64,000 nucleotides of DNA, from positions 248,001 through 312,000 of the forward strand of contig CAVOIB010000002.1 in the NCBI GenBank assembly GCA_963695975.1, given 5' to 3'. Below the pieces are notes generated by a model, which saw nothing but the letters and a program-made list of their open reading frames with translations, was not told the DNA's origin and searched no databases. A program made the position numbers and the translations under genes. Source of the DNA: JBBQVZ01 sp963695975. GTDB lineage: Bacteria > Actinomycetota > UBA4738 > HRBIN12. Position 1 is the first letter of the stretch, and each line of letters opens with the position of its first letter. Shown in pieces: positions 17,103-25,852 of the stretch.

Positions 17103-18403
17103 GTAGAACGGCGCCGCAGGCGCGGGCCGCCCGAACGCCAACGGGACTCCTGCTCCTGCTGCTCGCGCTCGCGATCGGGATCGGCGCCTATGCGCTCGTC
17201 GGTCTCGGCAAGCGCGGGCGGGTGCCCCCGAGCATCGAGCTCTATGGGACGCTCATCGCCCTCGGGTTCCTGGCGGCGTGGTACGTCTCCCGACGGATCG
17301 CCCGGCGCGCCGACCCGATCCTCCTGCCCGCCGCCGCCCTGCTATCAGCGCTCGGCTTCGCCGTGATCTGGCGGCTGAAGCCCGATCTCGCGGTGGAGCA
17401 GGCGACCTGGTTACTCGTGGGCCTCGCCGCGTTCGTGTTGACGCTCGTGCTGATCCGCGACGACCGCATGCTGGACGCCTACACGTATACGATCGGCCTC
17501 GCCGGCCTGATCCTGCTCTTGCTGCCGATCGTCCCGAGGGTCGGGCGCGTGATCAACGGAGCACGCCTGTGGGTCGCGCTCGGACCGCTGTCGTTCCAGC
17601 CTGCTGAGTTCGCCAAAGTGTTGATCGTCGTGTTCCTCGCGTCCTACCTCGCTGACAAGCGCGAGCTATTGGCGAGCGGCTCGGGGAGGTTCGGCCTCCC
17701 CCGCGTGAAGGATCTCGGCCCGTTGATGATCGCGTGGATCGCGTCGCTCGCGGTCCTGTTCCTGGAGAAGGACCTCGGCGCGTCGCTCCTGTATTTCGCG
17801 GTGTTCGTGGTGATGCTCTGGGTCGCGAGCGGGCGGCCCGGGTACCTGCTGGTGGGGCTCGTGCTCTTCGCGATCGGCGCGTGGGTCGGATACATGCTTT
17901 TCGCTCATGTGCAGCTGCGGGTCGACTATTGGCTGCATGCGCTCGACCCTGCCAAGGTGTATGAGCTCGGATACGGACAGCTGGCACAAGGGCAGTTCGC
18001 GCTCGCCTCCGGCGGTCTGGTGGGCACCGGGCTGGGACTTGGTTCGCCGACCCTCATACCGTACGCGGCGACGGACTTCATCTTCGCCGCCATCGGCGAG
18101 GAGCTCGGCATGCTCGGCACCGCGGGCATCCTCTGCGTCTACCTCGCGCTGATCGGTCGCGGCCTGCGCGTTGGCGTCGAGCGGACCGACACGTTCGGCA
18201 AGCTGCTCGCGACCGGGCTCACCACGATCGTCGCCGTGCAGACGTTCGTGATCGTCGGCGGCGTCACCCGGCTGATCCCGCTCACCGGCATCACGCTGCC
18301 GTTCGTCTCGTACGGCGGCTCGAGCCTGGTGGCGAACTTCGTGATCCTGGCGCTGTTGATCCGCGTGTCGTCGGGGCCGTGGATCAAGCGGGCGGCCACG
18401 TGA
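17099..18403 (+). CDS. rodA: FtsW/RodA/SpoVE family peptidoglycan polymerase
   Basis: 434 aa and about 10 membrane helices. SEDS-family features are present: GARLWVALGPLSFQPAEFAK in the first half, FLEKDLGASLLYF, and the C-terminal TGITLPFVSYGGSSL. SEDS proteins polymerise lipid II and work with a class B PBP, here the next gene. GTG start at 17099 overlaps the pstP stop; its stop overlaps the pbpA GTG. Confidence 0.93.
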   Translation: MSRTAPQARAARTPTGLLLLLLALAIGIGAYALVGLGKRGRVPPSIELYGTLIALGFLAAWYVSRRIARRADPILLPAAALLSALGFAVIWRLKPDLAVEQATWLLVGLAAFVLTLVLIRDDRMLDAYTYTIGLAGLILLLLPIVPRVGRVINGARLWVALGPLSFQPAEFAKVLIVVFLASYLADKRELLASGSGRFGLPRVKDLGPLMIAWIASLAVLFLEKDLGASLLYFAVFVVMLWVASGRPGYLLVGLVLFAIGAWVGYMLFAHVQLRVDYWLHALDPAKVYELGYGQLAQGQFALASGGLVGTGLGLGSPTLIPYAATDFIFAAIGEELGMLGTAGILCVYLALIGRGLRVGVERTDTFGKLLATGLTTIVAVQTFVIVGGVTRLIPLTGITLPFVSYGGSSLVANFVILALLIRVSSGPWIKRAAT

Positions 18404-19923
18404 ACCGGCGGATCCGGCGATTGGGGATCGCACTCGTCGTGCTCTTCGGCCTCCTCTTCCTGCAGGTGTCGTACCTCCAGGTCTTCGCCGCCGGGCGGAT
18501 CGCGAACAATCCGGCGAATGCCACGCGGCAGATCATCGCTGAGTACCAGGTCGACCGCGGCGCGATCTACGCGGCCAACGGCACCGTGCTCGCGCTCAGC
18601 GAGCGCACCACCGGCCACGCGGCGTTCCTGTACGCCAGACGCTATCCAGACGGCCCGCTCTACGCGGGGATCACGGGGTACTACTCGCGGATCTACGGCC
18701 GTGCCGAGCTAGAGCAGGCGATGAACCCGTACCTGTCGGGCAGCGCGCCCGAGCTCGCCGTGTCAACGTTCGCCGACCTATTCCTCGGTCGGCCGAAGAA
18801 GGGCGGCGCTGTCTACACGACGATCCATCCCGACCTGCAGCAGGTGGCGTCCGACACCCTCGGATCGCTGCCGGGAGCCGTCGTCGCGCTCGATCCACGC
18901 ACGGGCGACATCATGGCCCTCGTCTCGAACCCGACGTACGACCCGAACCTGCTGTCCTCGCAAGACGCGGCCGAACAGCGTTCGGCGTGGGCGAGCCTGA
19001 ACGCCGATCCGGAGAAGCCGCTCCTCTCGCGCGCGAACGACGAGCTGTACCCACCAGGCTCGACGTTCAAGATCGTGACGGCATCCGCGGCGATCACCGA
19101 CGGCTACGGCCTCGATAGCCGATGGCCGAATCCACATGAGCTGGACCTCCCGCTCACGAACGGCACGATCCAGAACTTCGGTGGCGAGCAGTGCCCCGGC
19201 GGATCAACGACCACGCTCCTCACGGCGTTCACGAACTCGTGCAACGTGATCTTCGGCGAGATCGGACTGGCCCTCGGCGCGGAGAAGCTCTCGGCGCAGG
19301 CGCGCGCGTTCGGCTTCTGTCCGACCGACCCTCCGACGCAGACAGAGTGCATCGAGTCCACGATCCCGTCCCTGATCCCGTTCGAGACCGGGCGGTTCCC
19401 GATCCCCGGGTACTTCGAACAGAACGATCCACTCGTGGCGATCTCGGCGATCGGACAGGACAACGACCTCGCGAACCCCTTGCAGATGGCGCTCGTCGCG
19501 GCGGCGATCGCGAACGGGGGAGTCGTGATGGAACCGCGATACGTGACGCAGGTCCGCGATCCGCAGGGTCGGGTGATCCGTGAGTTCCCACCGCGCCAGT
19601 ACGGGAGAGCCGTGACGCCTCAGACGGCAGACGCCGTCCGGGCGATGATGGTGAACGTCGTCGCGAGCGGGACCGGGACGGCCGCCCAGATCCCGGGCGT
19701 CACGGTGGCCGGCAAGACCGGGACAGCGCAACACGGCCCCCCCGACACGCCACCGCACGCCTGGTTCGTATGCTTCGCCCCGGCCGGTCCTGGCGAGACC
19801 CCAACGATCGCGGTCGCGGTTATCGTCTTGGACGGCGGCAGCCTCGGCAACGAGGCGACAGGAGGACAGGTCGCCGCGCCGATCGCCAAACAGGTGATCG
19901 AGGCGTTCCTGGCGGAGTCGTGA
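18400..19923 (+). CDS. pbpA: Class B penicillin-binding protein (transpeptidase)
   Basis: 507 aa with a single N-terminal anchor (LGIALVVLFGLLFLQVSYLQ). The transpeptidase domain shows all three active-site motifs: STFK with Ser about 221, SCN about 280-282, and KTG about 439-441. It cross-links peptidoglycan and is the expected partner of the SEDS polymerase encoded just upstream. GTG start at 18400 overlaps the rodA stop. The pknB start follows 10 nt after the stop. Confidence 0.94.
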   Translation: MNRRIRRLGIALVVLFGLLFLQVSYLQVFAAGRIANNPANATRQIIAEYQVDRGAIYAANGTVLALSERTTGHAAFLYARRYPDGPLYAGITGYYSRIYGRAELEQAMNPYLSGSAPELAVSTFADLFLGRPKKGGAVYTTIHPDLQQVASDTLGSLPGAVVALDPRTGDIMALVSNPTYDPNLLSSQDAAEQRSAWASLNADPEKPLLSRANDELYPPGSTFKIVTASAAITDGYGLDSRWPNPHELDLPLTNGTIQNFGGEQCPGGSTTTLLTAFTNSCNVIFGEIGLALGAEKLSAQARAFGFCPTDPPTQTECIESTIPSLIPFETGRFPIPGYFEQNDPLVAISAIGQDNDLANPLQMALVAAAIANGGVVMEPRYVTQVRDPQGRVIREFPPRQYGRAVTPQTADAVRAMMVNVVASGTGTAAQIPGVTVAGKTGTAQHGPPDTPPHAWFVCFAPAGPGETPTIAVAVIVLDGGSLGNEATGGQVAAPIAKQVIEAFLAES

Positions 19924-19933
19924 AGGAGACGGG

Positions 19934-21619
19934 TTGAGCGAGTCGGTTCTGGGCGGTCGGTACCGGGTCGAGGCGCGGATCGGATCCGGCGGGATGGCCG
20001 AGGTCTACCGGGGCGTCGATACGGTCCTCGACCGCACGGTCGCGATCAAGATCCTCCTGCCGCAGTTCGCCCGTGACTTGAGCTTCGTGGAGCGGTTCCG
20101 GCGTGAGGCGCAGGCGGCTGCACGGCTGAACCATCCGAACATCGTCGGGATCTACGACACCGGGGCCGACGGCGAGACGCAGTACATCGTGATGGAGTTC
20201 ATCGAGGGGCGAACGCTCGCCGACTTCATGGAGGCGGGAGGCCGGTTCACGCCGATGCACGGCGTGGAGGTGGCAGAGAACGTCTGCGAGGCTCTGGCGT
20301 ACGCGCACATCGCCGGTGTGATCCACCGGGACATCAAGCCCGCGAACATCATGGTGACCCGCAAGGGTGTCGTGAAGGTCATGGATTTCGGCATCGCGCG
20401 GATCGTGGCGGGTCCCGAGACCGCGCCCCAGACATCGGCGGTTCTCGGAACCGCCGCATACATCTCGCCGGAGCAGGCGCAGGGCCAGGCGGTCGACGGC
20501 CGGAGCGACATCTACTCGCTCGGCGCCGTCGTGTACGAGATGCTCGCCGGCCGACCCCCGTTCACCGGCGACTCCCCTGTGGCCGTTGCCTACAAGCAGG
20601 TCAACGAGTCCCCTATCCCACCGTCGCACGTGAACGCCGACGTTCCGCCGCGCCTGGACGCCGTCGTGATGCGCGCGCTCGCGAAGAATCCCGCCAACCG
20701 ATACCAGACCGCGGACGACTTCCGTGCGGATCTGGAGCGGGCGCGCCAGGGACAGCAGGTGGAGGCAACGCCGCTCCTGCCGCCAAGCGCCGAGGCCACC
20801 CAAGTGATCAACCGCCCGCAGCAGACGGCCATCTTGCCGCCCCAAGCCGACGCTCCGGGGAGCGGACGGAAGGTCTGGCTCGGGGTGTTGATCGGGATCC
20901 TCGCGGTCGCGGTGCTGGCCGGAGCCGGGTTCGTGCTCGCACAGAGCCTGCTGGGCGACAACACGGACACGGTCGCCACCGTGCAGGTCCCCAGGCTCAT
21001 CGGTTTCACGCAGGAGAGGGCCGAGAGCGAGCTCTCAGCCGCGAAGCTGAAGGCCGTCGTCAAGTTCCGAGTCTCCAGCACGGCCAAGGCCGGGGACGTC
21101 GTCGACCAGGACCCCGTGGCCCTGACGCTCGTCGACGAAGGCTCGGAGGTGACGATTTGGGTCGCGAAGGCCCCGCCCCAAGTGCCCGTCCCGGACTTCA
21201 GCGGGATGACGCTTTCCGAGGCCCAGGCCCTCGCGCTTCAGGTCGGCGTCAACCTCGCCATCACGGAGGCGGTCGATAGCACGGTTCCGGTCGGACAGAT
21301 CATCAGCCAGGAACCGCCGCCGGGCACTTCGGTACCGAAGGGGAGCGACGTGAAGGTCGTCATCTCCACGGCGCCGGCGACGGTGGCGCTGCCCGACGTC
21401 ACGTGCCTATCGTACGGATCGGCCAAGTCCCAGCTGAGTGCGCTCGGCCTGAACGTCGTCAACGGCGGCACGGCGCCGCTGCTCCCGGAGTGCCCGAACA
21501 CTAGCCGGATCGCGGCCATGAACCCCGCGGCCGGAACGTCGGTCGAGGTCGGCAGCACCGTCACGCTCTACACGGGGGAGGCGGCGTCCACGACGCCGAC
21601 GGAGAGCCCGACCCCGTGA
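19934..21619 (+). CDS. pknB: PASTA-domain Ser/Thr protein kinase
   Basis: 561 aa. Kinase domain about residues 8-270: GSGGMAEVY glycine loop, VAIKI (Lys39), HRDIKPAN (Asp133), DFGIAR (Asp151), and GTAAYISPEQ after an activation loop carrying T and S. A membrane helix (about 314-338) separates it from three extracellular PASTA repeats (about 351-555), which in this family sense muropeptides or lipid II. The Thr/Ser/Pro tail ends the protein. It starts with TTG; GGAG lies about 9 nt upstream. Only this kinase is present: the pknA found beside it in mycobacteria is absent here. Confidence 0.95.
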   Translation: MSESVLGGRYRVEARIGSGGMAEVYRGVDTVLDRTVAIKILLPQFARDLSFVERFRREAQAAARLNHPNIVGIYDTGADGETQYIVMEFIEGRTLADFMEAGGRFTPMHGVEVAENVCEALAYAHIAGVIHRDIKPANIMVTRKGVVKVMDFGIARIVAGPETAPQTSAVLGTAAYISPEQAQGQAVDGRSDIYSLGAVVYEMLAGRPPFTGDSPVAVAYKQVNESPIPPSHVNADVPPRLDAVVMRALAKNPANRYQTADDFRADLERARQGQQVEATPLLPPSAEATQVINRPQQTAILPPQADAPGSGRKVWLGVLIGILAVAVLAGAGFVLAQSLLGDNTDTVATVQVPRLIGFTQERAESELSAAKLKAVVKFRVSSTAKAGDVVDQDPVALTLVDEGSEVTIWVAKAPPQVPVPDFSGMTLSEAQALALQVGVNLAITEAVDSTVPVGQIISQEPPPGTSVPKGSDVKVVISTAPATVALPDVTCLSYGSAKSQLSALGLNVVNGGTAPLLPECPNTSRIAAMNPAAGTSVEVGSTVTLYTGEAASTTPTESPTP

Positions 21620-23214
21620 CGCTTCCGTTCGTCGTCGAGTCGTTCTCGGCCGAAGAACGCCAGATCCTCTCACGGCACGTCACGAACCTCGATGGTCCGG
21701 TGTTCGCCCTGACGAACCTCCCCGAGGTCGTGAAAGGCGCGCTGTTCGCGCGGTATTCGCGTTCCACGAAGTCGCTCCGTCGCCTGTTCCTCGATGAGTT
21801 CGCCGAGGACGTCGGCGAGACCGGCGAGCTGACGAACGCCGGCCGGGCGCGCGCCGAGAAACTGTACGACCGCGTCTTCGTCGAGTACGGGGACGATTCG
21901 GTCGCGCAGCTCGGCGGCGCGCACCTCGCGTGTGAACAGTCTTCGCAGGTCCTCTGCAAGGCGCTCGAGTGGGGCCGCATGGCCGCCTACCTCGAACAGT
22001 CGACGCGGTACATGCGCTACGACGACCGGCTGGGAGATGCGTGGCGGGCCACCGTCCCACCCGAGATCGGCGGGACCGCGCTCGAACCTCGGTTCCGCGC
22101 CTACCTCGACAGCGTGTTCGAAACGTACGGAAGGATGTTCGAGCCCCTGTTCGTCTGGTTCCAGGAGCGGTTCCCGAAAGACCCGGCCGACAGCGACGGC
22201 GTGTATCGCTCGACGATCACCGCCAAGACGTGCGACACGCTCCGGCTCCTGCTTCCGGCGGCCACTCGGTCCAACCTGGGCATCTACGCCACGGGTCAGT
22301 CGTACGAGCAGTTGTTGATGCGCCTGGCTGCCCATCCGCTCGCCGAGATGCGCGAGTACGGCCAGCTGATGCTCATCGAGCTGCGCGCCGTGATCCCGGC
22401 GTTCCTGAAGCGTGTCGACGTGGAAGACCGAGGCGCCGCGTGGAGCAGGTATTGGCGCGAGACCCGTGAACGCCTCGACGACGTGACCGCCAAGACCCTG
22501 TCGGGGGTCGACCCCCAGCGGAGGCCCGAGGTCACGCTTACCGACCACGATCCGGACGGCGAGGTGAAGGTCGTGGCTGCCGCGCTCTACGCCACGAGCG
22601 ACCTACCAGACGACCAACTCCTCGCGATCGCCAGGGAGCTCAGCGACGAGCAGCGAACGGAGATCCTCGCAGCCACCGTGGGCGATCGGACGAACCGTCG
22701 TCACAAGCCGGGACGGGCCTGGGAGCGCACGGACTACCGGTTCGACGTCTGCTGCGACTTCGGCGCGTTCCGCGATCTTCAGCGCCACCGGCCGCTCACG
22801 GTGGAATGGCAGCGGCTCACGTCCACGATCGGCCACGAGACGCCCGCGGAGGTCGATGCAGCGGGTCTCCGAGCAGATTGGGACCGCGTGATGGATGCGA
22901 GCACCGCCATGGAGGGGGAACTGCTCGACGCCGGGCTCGAGGATGCGGCGCAATACGCCGTGGCTATGGCGTACCGCATCCGGTTCGTGATGCAGATGAA
23001 TGCCCGCGAGGCGATGCACCTCACCGAGCTGAGATCCCAGCCTCAGGGGCATCCCACGTATCGGCGCGTCGCGCAGGAGATGCATCGGCTGATCGCCGAG
23101 GTCCATCCCGCCCTGGGGGCCGCGTTCACGTTCATGAGCCACGAGGGCGTCGGCCTGGAGCGCCTCGAAGCCGAGCGTCGCAGCGAAGCCAAGCGCAACG
23201 CCGTCGGCAGCTAG
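21616..23214 (+). CDS. Double-length ThyX-like (FAD-dependent thymidylate synthase family) protein
   Basis: 532 aa, about twice the length of ThyX. The first half has VEYGDDSVAQLGGAHLACEQ and LEQSTRYMRYDD, which line up with the Q-S-x-R-Y dUMP region of ThyX, but the RHR triad is missing there. The second half has FGAFRDLQRHRPLTVEWQRL, which keeps RHR but has lost the following S-x-N/Q-x-x-S. It looks like two fused ThyX-type domains with complementary degeneration. Whether it makes dTMP is uncertain. The GTG start overlaps pknB by 4 nt, so it is coupled to the kinase operon. Confidence 0.75.
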   Translation: MTLPFVVESFSAEERQILSRHVTNLDGPVFALTNLPEVVKGALFARYSRSTKSLRRLFLDEFAEDVGETGELTNAGRARAEKLYDRVFVEYGDDSVAQLGGAHLACEQSSQVLCKALEWGRMAAYLEQSTRYMRYDDRLGDAWRATVPPEIGGTALEPRFRAYLDSVFETYGRMFEPLFVWFQERFPKDPADSDGVYRSTITAKTCDTLRLLLPAATRSNLGIYATGQSYEQLLMRLAAHPLAEMREYGQLMLIELRAVIPAFLKRVDVEDRGAAWSRYWRETRERLDDVTAKTLSGVDPQRRPEVTLTDHDPDGEVKVVAAALYATSDLPDDQLLAIARELSDEQRTEILAATVGDRTNRRHKPGRAWERTDYRFDVCCDFGAFRDLQRHRPLTVEWQRLTSTIGHETPAEVDAAGLRADWDRVMDASTAMEGELLDAGLEDAAQYAVAMAYRIRFVMQMNAREAMHLTELRSQPQGHPTYRRVAQEMHRLIAEVHPALGAAFTFMSHEGVGLERLEAERRSEAKRNAVGS

Positions 23215-23224
23215 CCGGGAGCCG

Positions 23225-23689
23225 TCACCATCCCTGGTTGCATTCGGCCGTTGTGTCGACGTTCGTGTACGTCGCGTTCCCGCCTTTCTGGTTCAGCGGA
23301 CTCCCGGGGACCTGTGCGATGCACCAGTAGGTCCCGCTCTTCGACTTGTCGATCAGCAGGACCGAGTTGCCGAGCGCGACCTCGATCGCGACCTCCCCGA
23401 GCGCAGGGGGGGCGCCGCCCGCGATCCAGGAGACGGCGGGCTCGGCCTGCTGGGCGGCCGTCACGTCGAAGCCGGTGTAGGTCTGGTTGGCGGCGTAGAA
23501 AGTCGCCGCAGCCACGTAGGCGGAACGGACTTCGGATTGTGCGGCGCGGTCCTGCGCGCGGGTCCGGGCGCCGAGGTAGGTGGGCAGTGCGATGGCGATC
23601 AAGATGCCGATGATGAGGATCACCACCATGAGCTCGACGAGCGTGAATCCCGCTTCCTGGTCCCCGCGCCGCTGCGCGGGTGCGAACAT
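23225..23689 (-). CDS. Type IV pilin-like protein (prepilin)
   Basis: About 154 aa. A short basic leader (MFAPAQRRGDQEAG) is followed by the class III signal FTLVELMVVILIIGILIAIALP, with the G|F cleavage site and the conserved Glu5. The C-terminal domain has two cysteines (YWCIAQ and TAECNQGW) that could form the usual disulfide loop. It is an orphan: no pilus assembly genes are nearby. GTG starts at 23698 or 23701 are possible beside the ATG at 23689. It converges with the ThyX-like gene across 10 bp. Confidence 0.85.
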   Translation of the reverse strand: MFAPAQRRGDQEAGFTLVELMVVILIIGILIAIALPTYLGARTRAQDRAAQSEVRSAYVAAATFYAANQTYTGFDVTAAQQAEPAVSWIAGGAPPALGEVAIEVALGNSVLLIDKSKSGTYWCIAQVPGSPLNQKGGNATYTNVDTTAECNQGW

Positions 23690-23819
23690 CCTGGGCACCA
23701 CCCCTTCCGGGCGTCGGCCGACCAGCCGATATCACTTCATTCTGTTGTCGGCTCGGCGAGGGCGCATCTGAAGGGCGCTTCGAGACGGAACGGCAGGTCA
23801 TCGCGCGCAAGGGCTCGTG

Positions 23820-23825
23820 TACCCT
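23820..23825 (+). promoter_or_regulatory. -10 element TACCCT for the his operon
   Basis: TACCCT (TANNNT type) ends 10 nt before the ATG at 23836, in the 130-bp divergent gap between the pilin and the histidine operon. No SD precedes that ATG, so the first transcript may be leaderless or nearly so. Confidence 0.35.
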
Positions 23826-23835
23826 GTCGGAGCCC

Positions 23836-24015
23836 ATGGACCGCCAAACCACGTTCCTCGTCGCCCTCGGCATGCTCATCGCCGCCGCATCCGTCGTCGG
23901 CGTCTTCGGCTGGGTGTTGTTCGCTCGAGAACGGGCTTCCTCCAAGGCCGGTCCCGCCACCTTCCAGGATCGCCCTGGGCGCGCGCATCATCACGAGGGC
24001 CGCGAGGGGTCCTGA
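23836..24015 (+). CDS. Small single-pass membrane protein heading the his operon
   Basis: 59 aa: one membrane helix (FLVALGMLIAAASVVGVFGWVLF) and a charged tail rich in His, Glu and Arg. No family is recognised. Its stop codon is directly followed by the GTG of the hisD remnant, so it is probably co-transcribed with the histidine genes. The function is unknown and it is not a known histidine-pathway component. Confidence 0.5.
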   Translation: MDRQTTFLVALGMLIAAASVVGVFGWVLFARERASSKAGPATFQDRPGRAHHHEGREGS

Positions 24016-24213
24016 GTGGTCGGGCTCCTCGACCTCCGCGAGCGGGGGGAGCGGCTCGAGCCACCGAGGTTCGCAGCCGACCCCACCGTCACCGAGACCG
24101 TCGGTGAGATCCTCGGCCGCGTCCGAGCCGAGGGTGACCCGGCCACGATCGAGCTGACGCCGGTGCAGACCGGCCATGCCGCCGCGATGGGCGCCCGAAA
24201 GGGGCAGAGATGA
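24016..24213 (+). CDS. N-terminal remnant of histidinol dehydrogenase (HisD-like, 65 aa)
   Basis: 65 aa. The stretch LLDLRERGERLEPPR followed by TETVGEILGRVRAEGDPATI matches the beginning of HisD as I know it (L-D-L-R-G near the start, then I-x-x-V-R-x-x-G-D-x-A and E-L-T). A complete HisD has about 430 residues; here the frame ends after about 50 HisD-like residues and a short unrelated tail. The reading frame is intact, has good GC bias, and its stop overlaps hisC by 4 nt (ATGA). It may be a decayed hisD kept as a translational leader for hisC. Confidence 0.55.
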   Translation: MVGLLDLRERGERLEPPRFAADPTVTETVGEILGRVRAEGDPATIELTPVQTGHAAAMGARKGQR

Positions 24214-25259
24214 CGACGCCACGTTCCGGACTGCGCGACCAGCCACCCTACGCGTCGCCACAGTTCGACGTAGTGGCTCGGCTCAACACGAACGAGTGCC
24301 CGCATCCCCTGCCCCAGGACTTCGCCGCCGACCTCGCGCGAGCCGTCGCGGAGATCCCGCTGCACCGCTACCCCGACGGACAGATGACGCGTCTGCGCGA
24401 CGAGGTCGCCGCGCACGTGGGTCACTCGCCAGCCGGCACGTGGGCCGCCAACGGCTCGAACGAGATCCTCGCGCAGCTCATGCAGGCATACGGCGGCGCC
24501 GGACGGAAGGCAGTCGTGTTCGAGCCGACCTACCTCCTCCACTCCCGGATCTCGTGGCTCACGCAGACCGAGGTTGTCGCACTCCGATTATCGGATGACT
24601 TCTCGTTGACGGGGGTCGGCATCGACGCGGCCCTCGCCGTGCGTCCGGACGTCGTATTCGTGTGCTCGCCGAACAACCCGACCGGCAACGCTCAACCCGT
24701 CGACACGGTCGCCGAACTGGCATCGAGAACCGAGGCGCTCGTCATCGTCGACGAGGCGTACATCGAGTTCGGCGGCAAGAGCTGCCAGCCGCTCATCGCC
24801 GAGCACCAGAACGTCGTCGTCACACGCACGATGTCGAAAGCGTTCGCGCTGGCAGGCGCGAGGGTCGGGTTCGCGCTTGCCGCTCCCGAGGTCGTGGACG
24901 ATCTCCAGCGGGTGCGGCTCCCCTACCACCTGTCCTCGCTCACCCAAGCGGCCGGGATCGAGGCGATCCACCACGCGAAAGAGGCGCTGGCGATCCTCGA
25001 CGCGATCCGAGCCGAGCGTGACCGGATCCAAACCGCGCTCAGCGCGATGCCCGATATGACCACCTTCCCATCGGATGCGAACTTCATCCTGTTCGTACCG
25101 GCGAGGCCGGCCCGAGTGGTTTGGCAAGGATTGCTCGACCGGGGCGTCCTGGTTCGCGACGTCTCGGCTGTCGTGCCGAACGCGTTGCGGGTTACCGCCG
25201 GCGCCACGCACGAGGTCGACCTGTTCCTGTCCGCCCTCCGGGAGGTGCTTGCTGCATGA
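24210..25259 (+). CDS. hisC: Histidinol-phosphate aminotransferase
   Basis: 349 aa, a class I/II PLP-dependent aminotransferase. It converts imidazole acetol phosphate and glutamate to histidinol phosphate. Motifs: LNTNECPHPLP near the start (typical of HisC), CSPNNPTGNAQP, IVDEAYIEF, and TMSKAFALAGARVGF with the PLP lysine. The ATG overlaps the preceding small gene, and the stop overlaps hisB (ATGA). Confidence 0.95.
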   Translation: MTTPRSGLRDQPPYASPQFDVVARLNTNECPHPLPQDFAADLARAVAEIPLHRYPDGQMTRLRDEVAAHVGHSPAGTWAANGSNEILAQLMQAYGGAGRKAVVFEPTYLLHSRISWLTQTEVVALRLSDDFSLTGVGIDAALAVRPDVVFVCSPNNPTGNAQPVDTVAELASRTEALVIVDEAYIEFGGKSCQPLIAEHQNVVVTRTMSKAFALAGARVGFALAAPEVVDDLQRVRLPYHLSSLTQAAGIEAIHHAKEALAILDAIRAERDRIQTALSAMPDMTTFPSDANFILFVPARPARVVWQGLLDRGVLVRDVSAVVPNALRVTAGATHEVDLFLSALREVLAA

Positions 25260-25849
25260 CCGAAGCGACACGGATCGCCGCCATCGACCGCACGACGAAA
25301 GAGACCGCCGTGCGGGTGGAGCTCGCCCTCGACGGTTCGGCAACGGCCAGTGCGGACACGGGTCTACCGTTCTTCGATCACATGCTCCAGCAGCTGGGAA
25401 CGCACGCCGGCTGGGACCTGACGGTTACCGCGAAAGGCGACCTCGACGTGGACGGTCACCACACCGTGGAGGACGTGGGGATCGCCGTCGGCCAGGCGCT
25501 CGCGGAGGCCCTGGGCGACAAGGCGGGGATCCGGCGGTTCGCGTCGATCACGGTGCCGCTCGACGAGGCAGCCGTCGAGGTCGCGATCGACCTGTCCGGC
25601 CGGCCGTTCGTGGTCCACGAGGTCGAGATCCAGGCGGAGATGATCGGCACGTTCGACACGGGACTCGTCGAGGACTTCGTGCGAGCGTTCGCGACGACGG
25701 CCCAGATGACCCTCCACGTCCGGCTGCGTTCGGGACGCTCCCCGCATCACGTGGTTGAGGCCGAGTTCAAGGCGATGGCGAAGGCGCTCGGTGATGCGTG
25801 CAGCCTGACCGGACGCGGTTCGACCCCAAGTACGAAGGGAACGCTGTAG
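25256..25849 (+). CDS. hisB: Imidazoleglycerol-phosphate dehydratase
   Basis: 197 aa, the monofunctional form. Two Mn-binding histidine-rich motifs are visible: FFDHMLQQLGTHAG and DGHHTVEDVGIAVGQA, with the second-repeat equivalents near SGRSPHHVVEAEFKA. The ATG at 25256 overlaps the hisC stop by 4 nt. It dehydrates IGP to imidazole acetol phosphate. Confidence 0.96.
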   Translation: MTEATRIAAIDRTTKETAVRVELALDGSATASADTGLPFFDHMLQQLGTHAGWDLTVTAKGDLDVDGHHTVEDVGIAVGQALAEALGDKAGIRRFASITVPLDEAAVEVAIDLSGRPFVVHEVEIQAEMIGTFDTGLVEDFVRAFATTAQMTLHVRLRSGRSPHHVVEAEFKAMAKALGDACSLTGRGSTPSTKGTL

Positions 25850-25852
25850 CTC

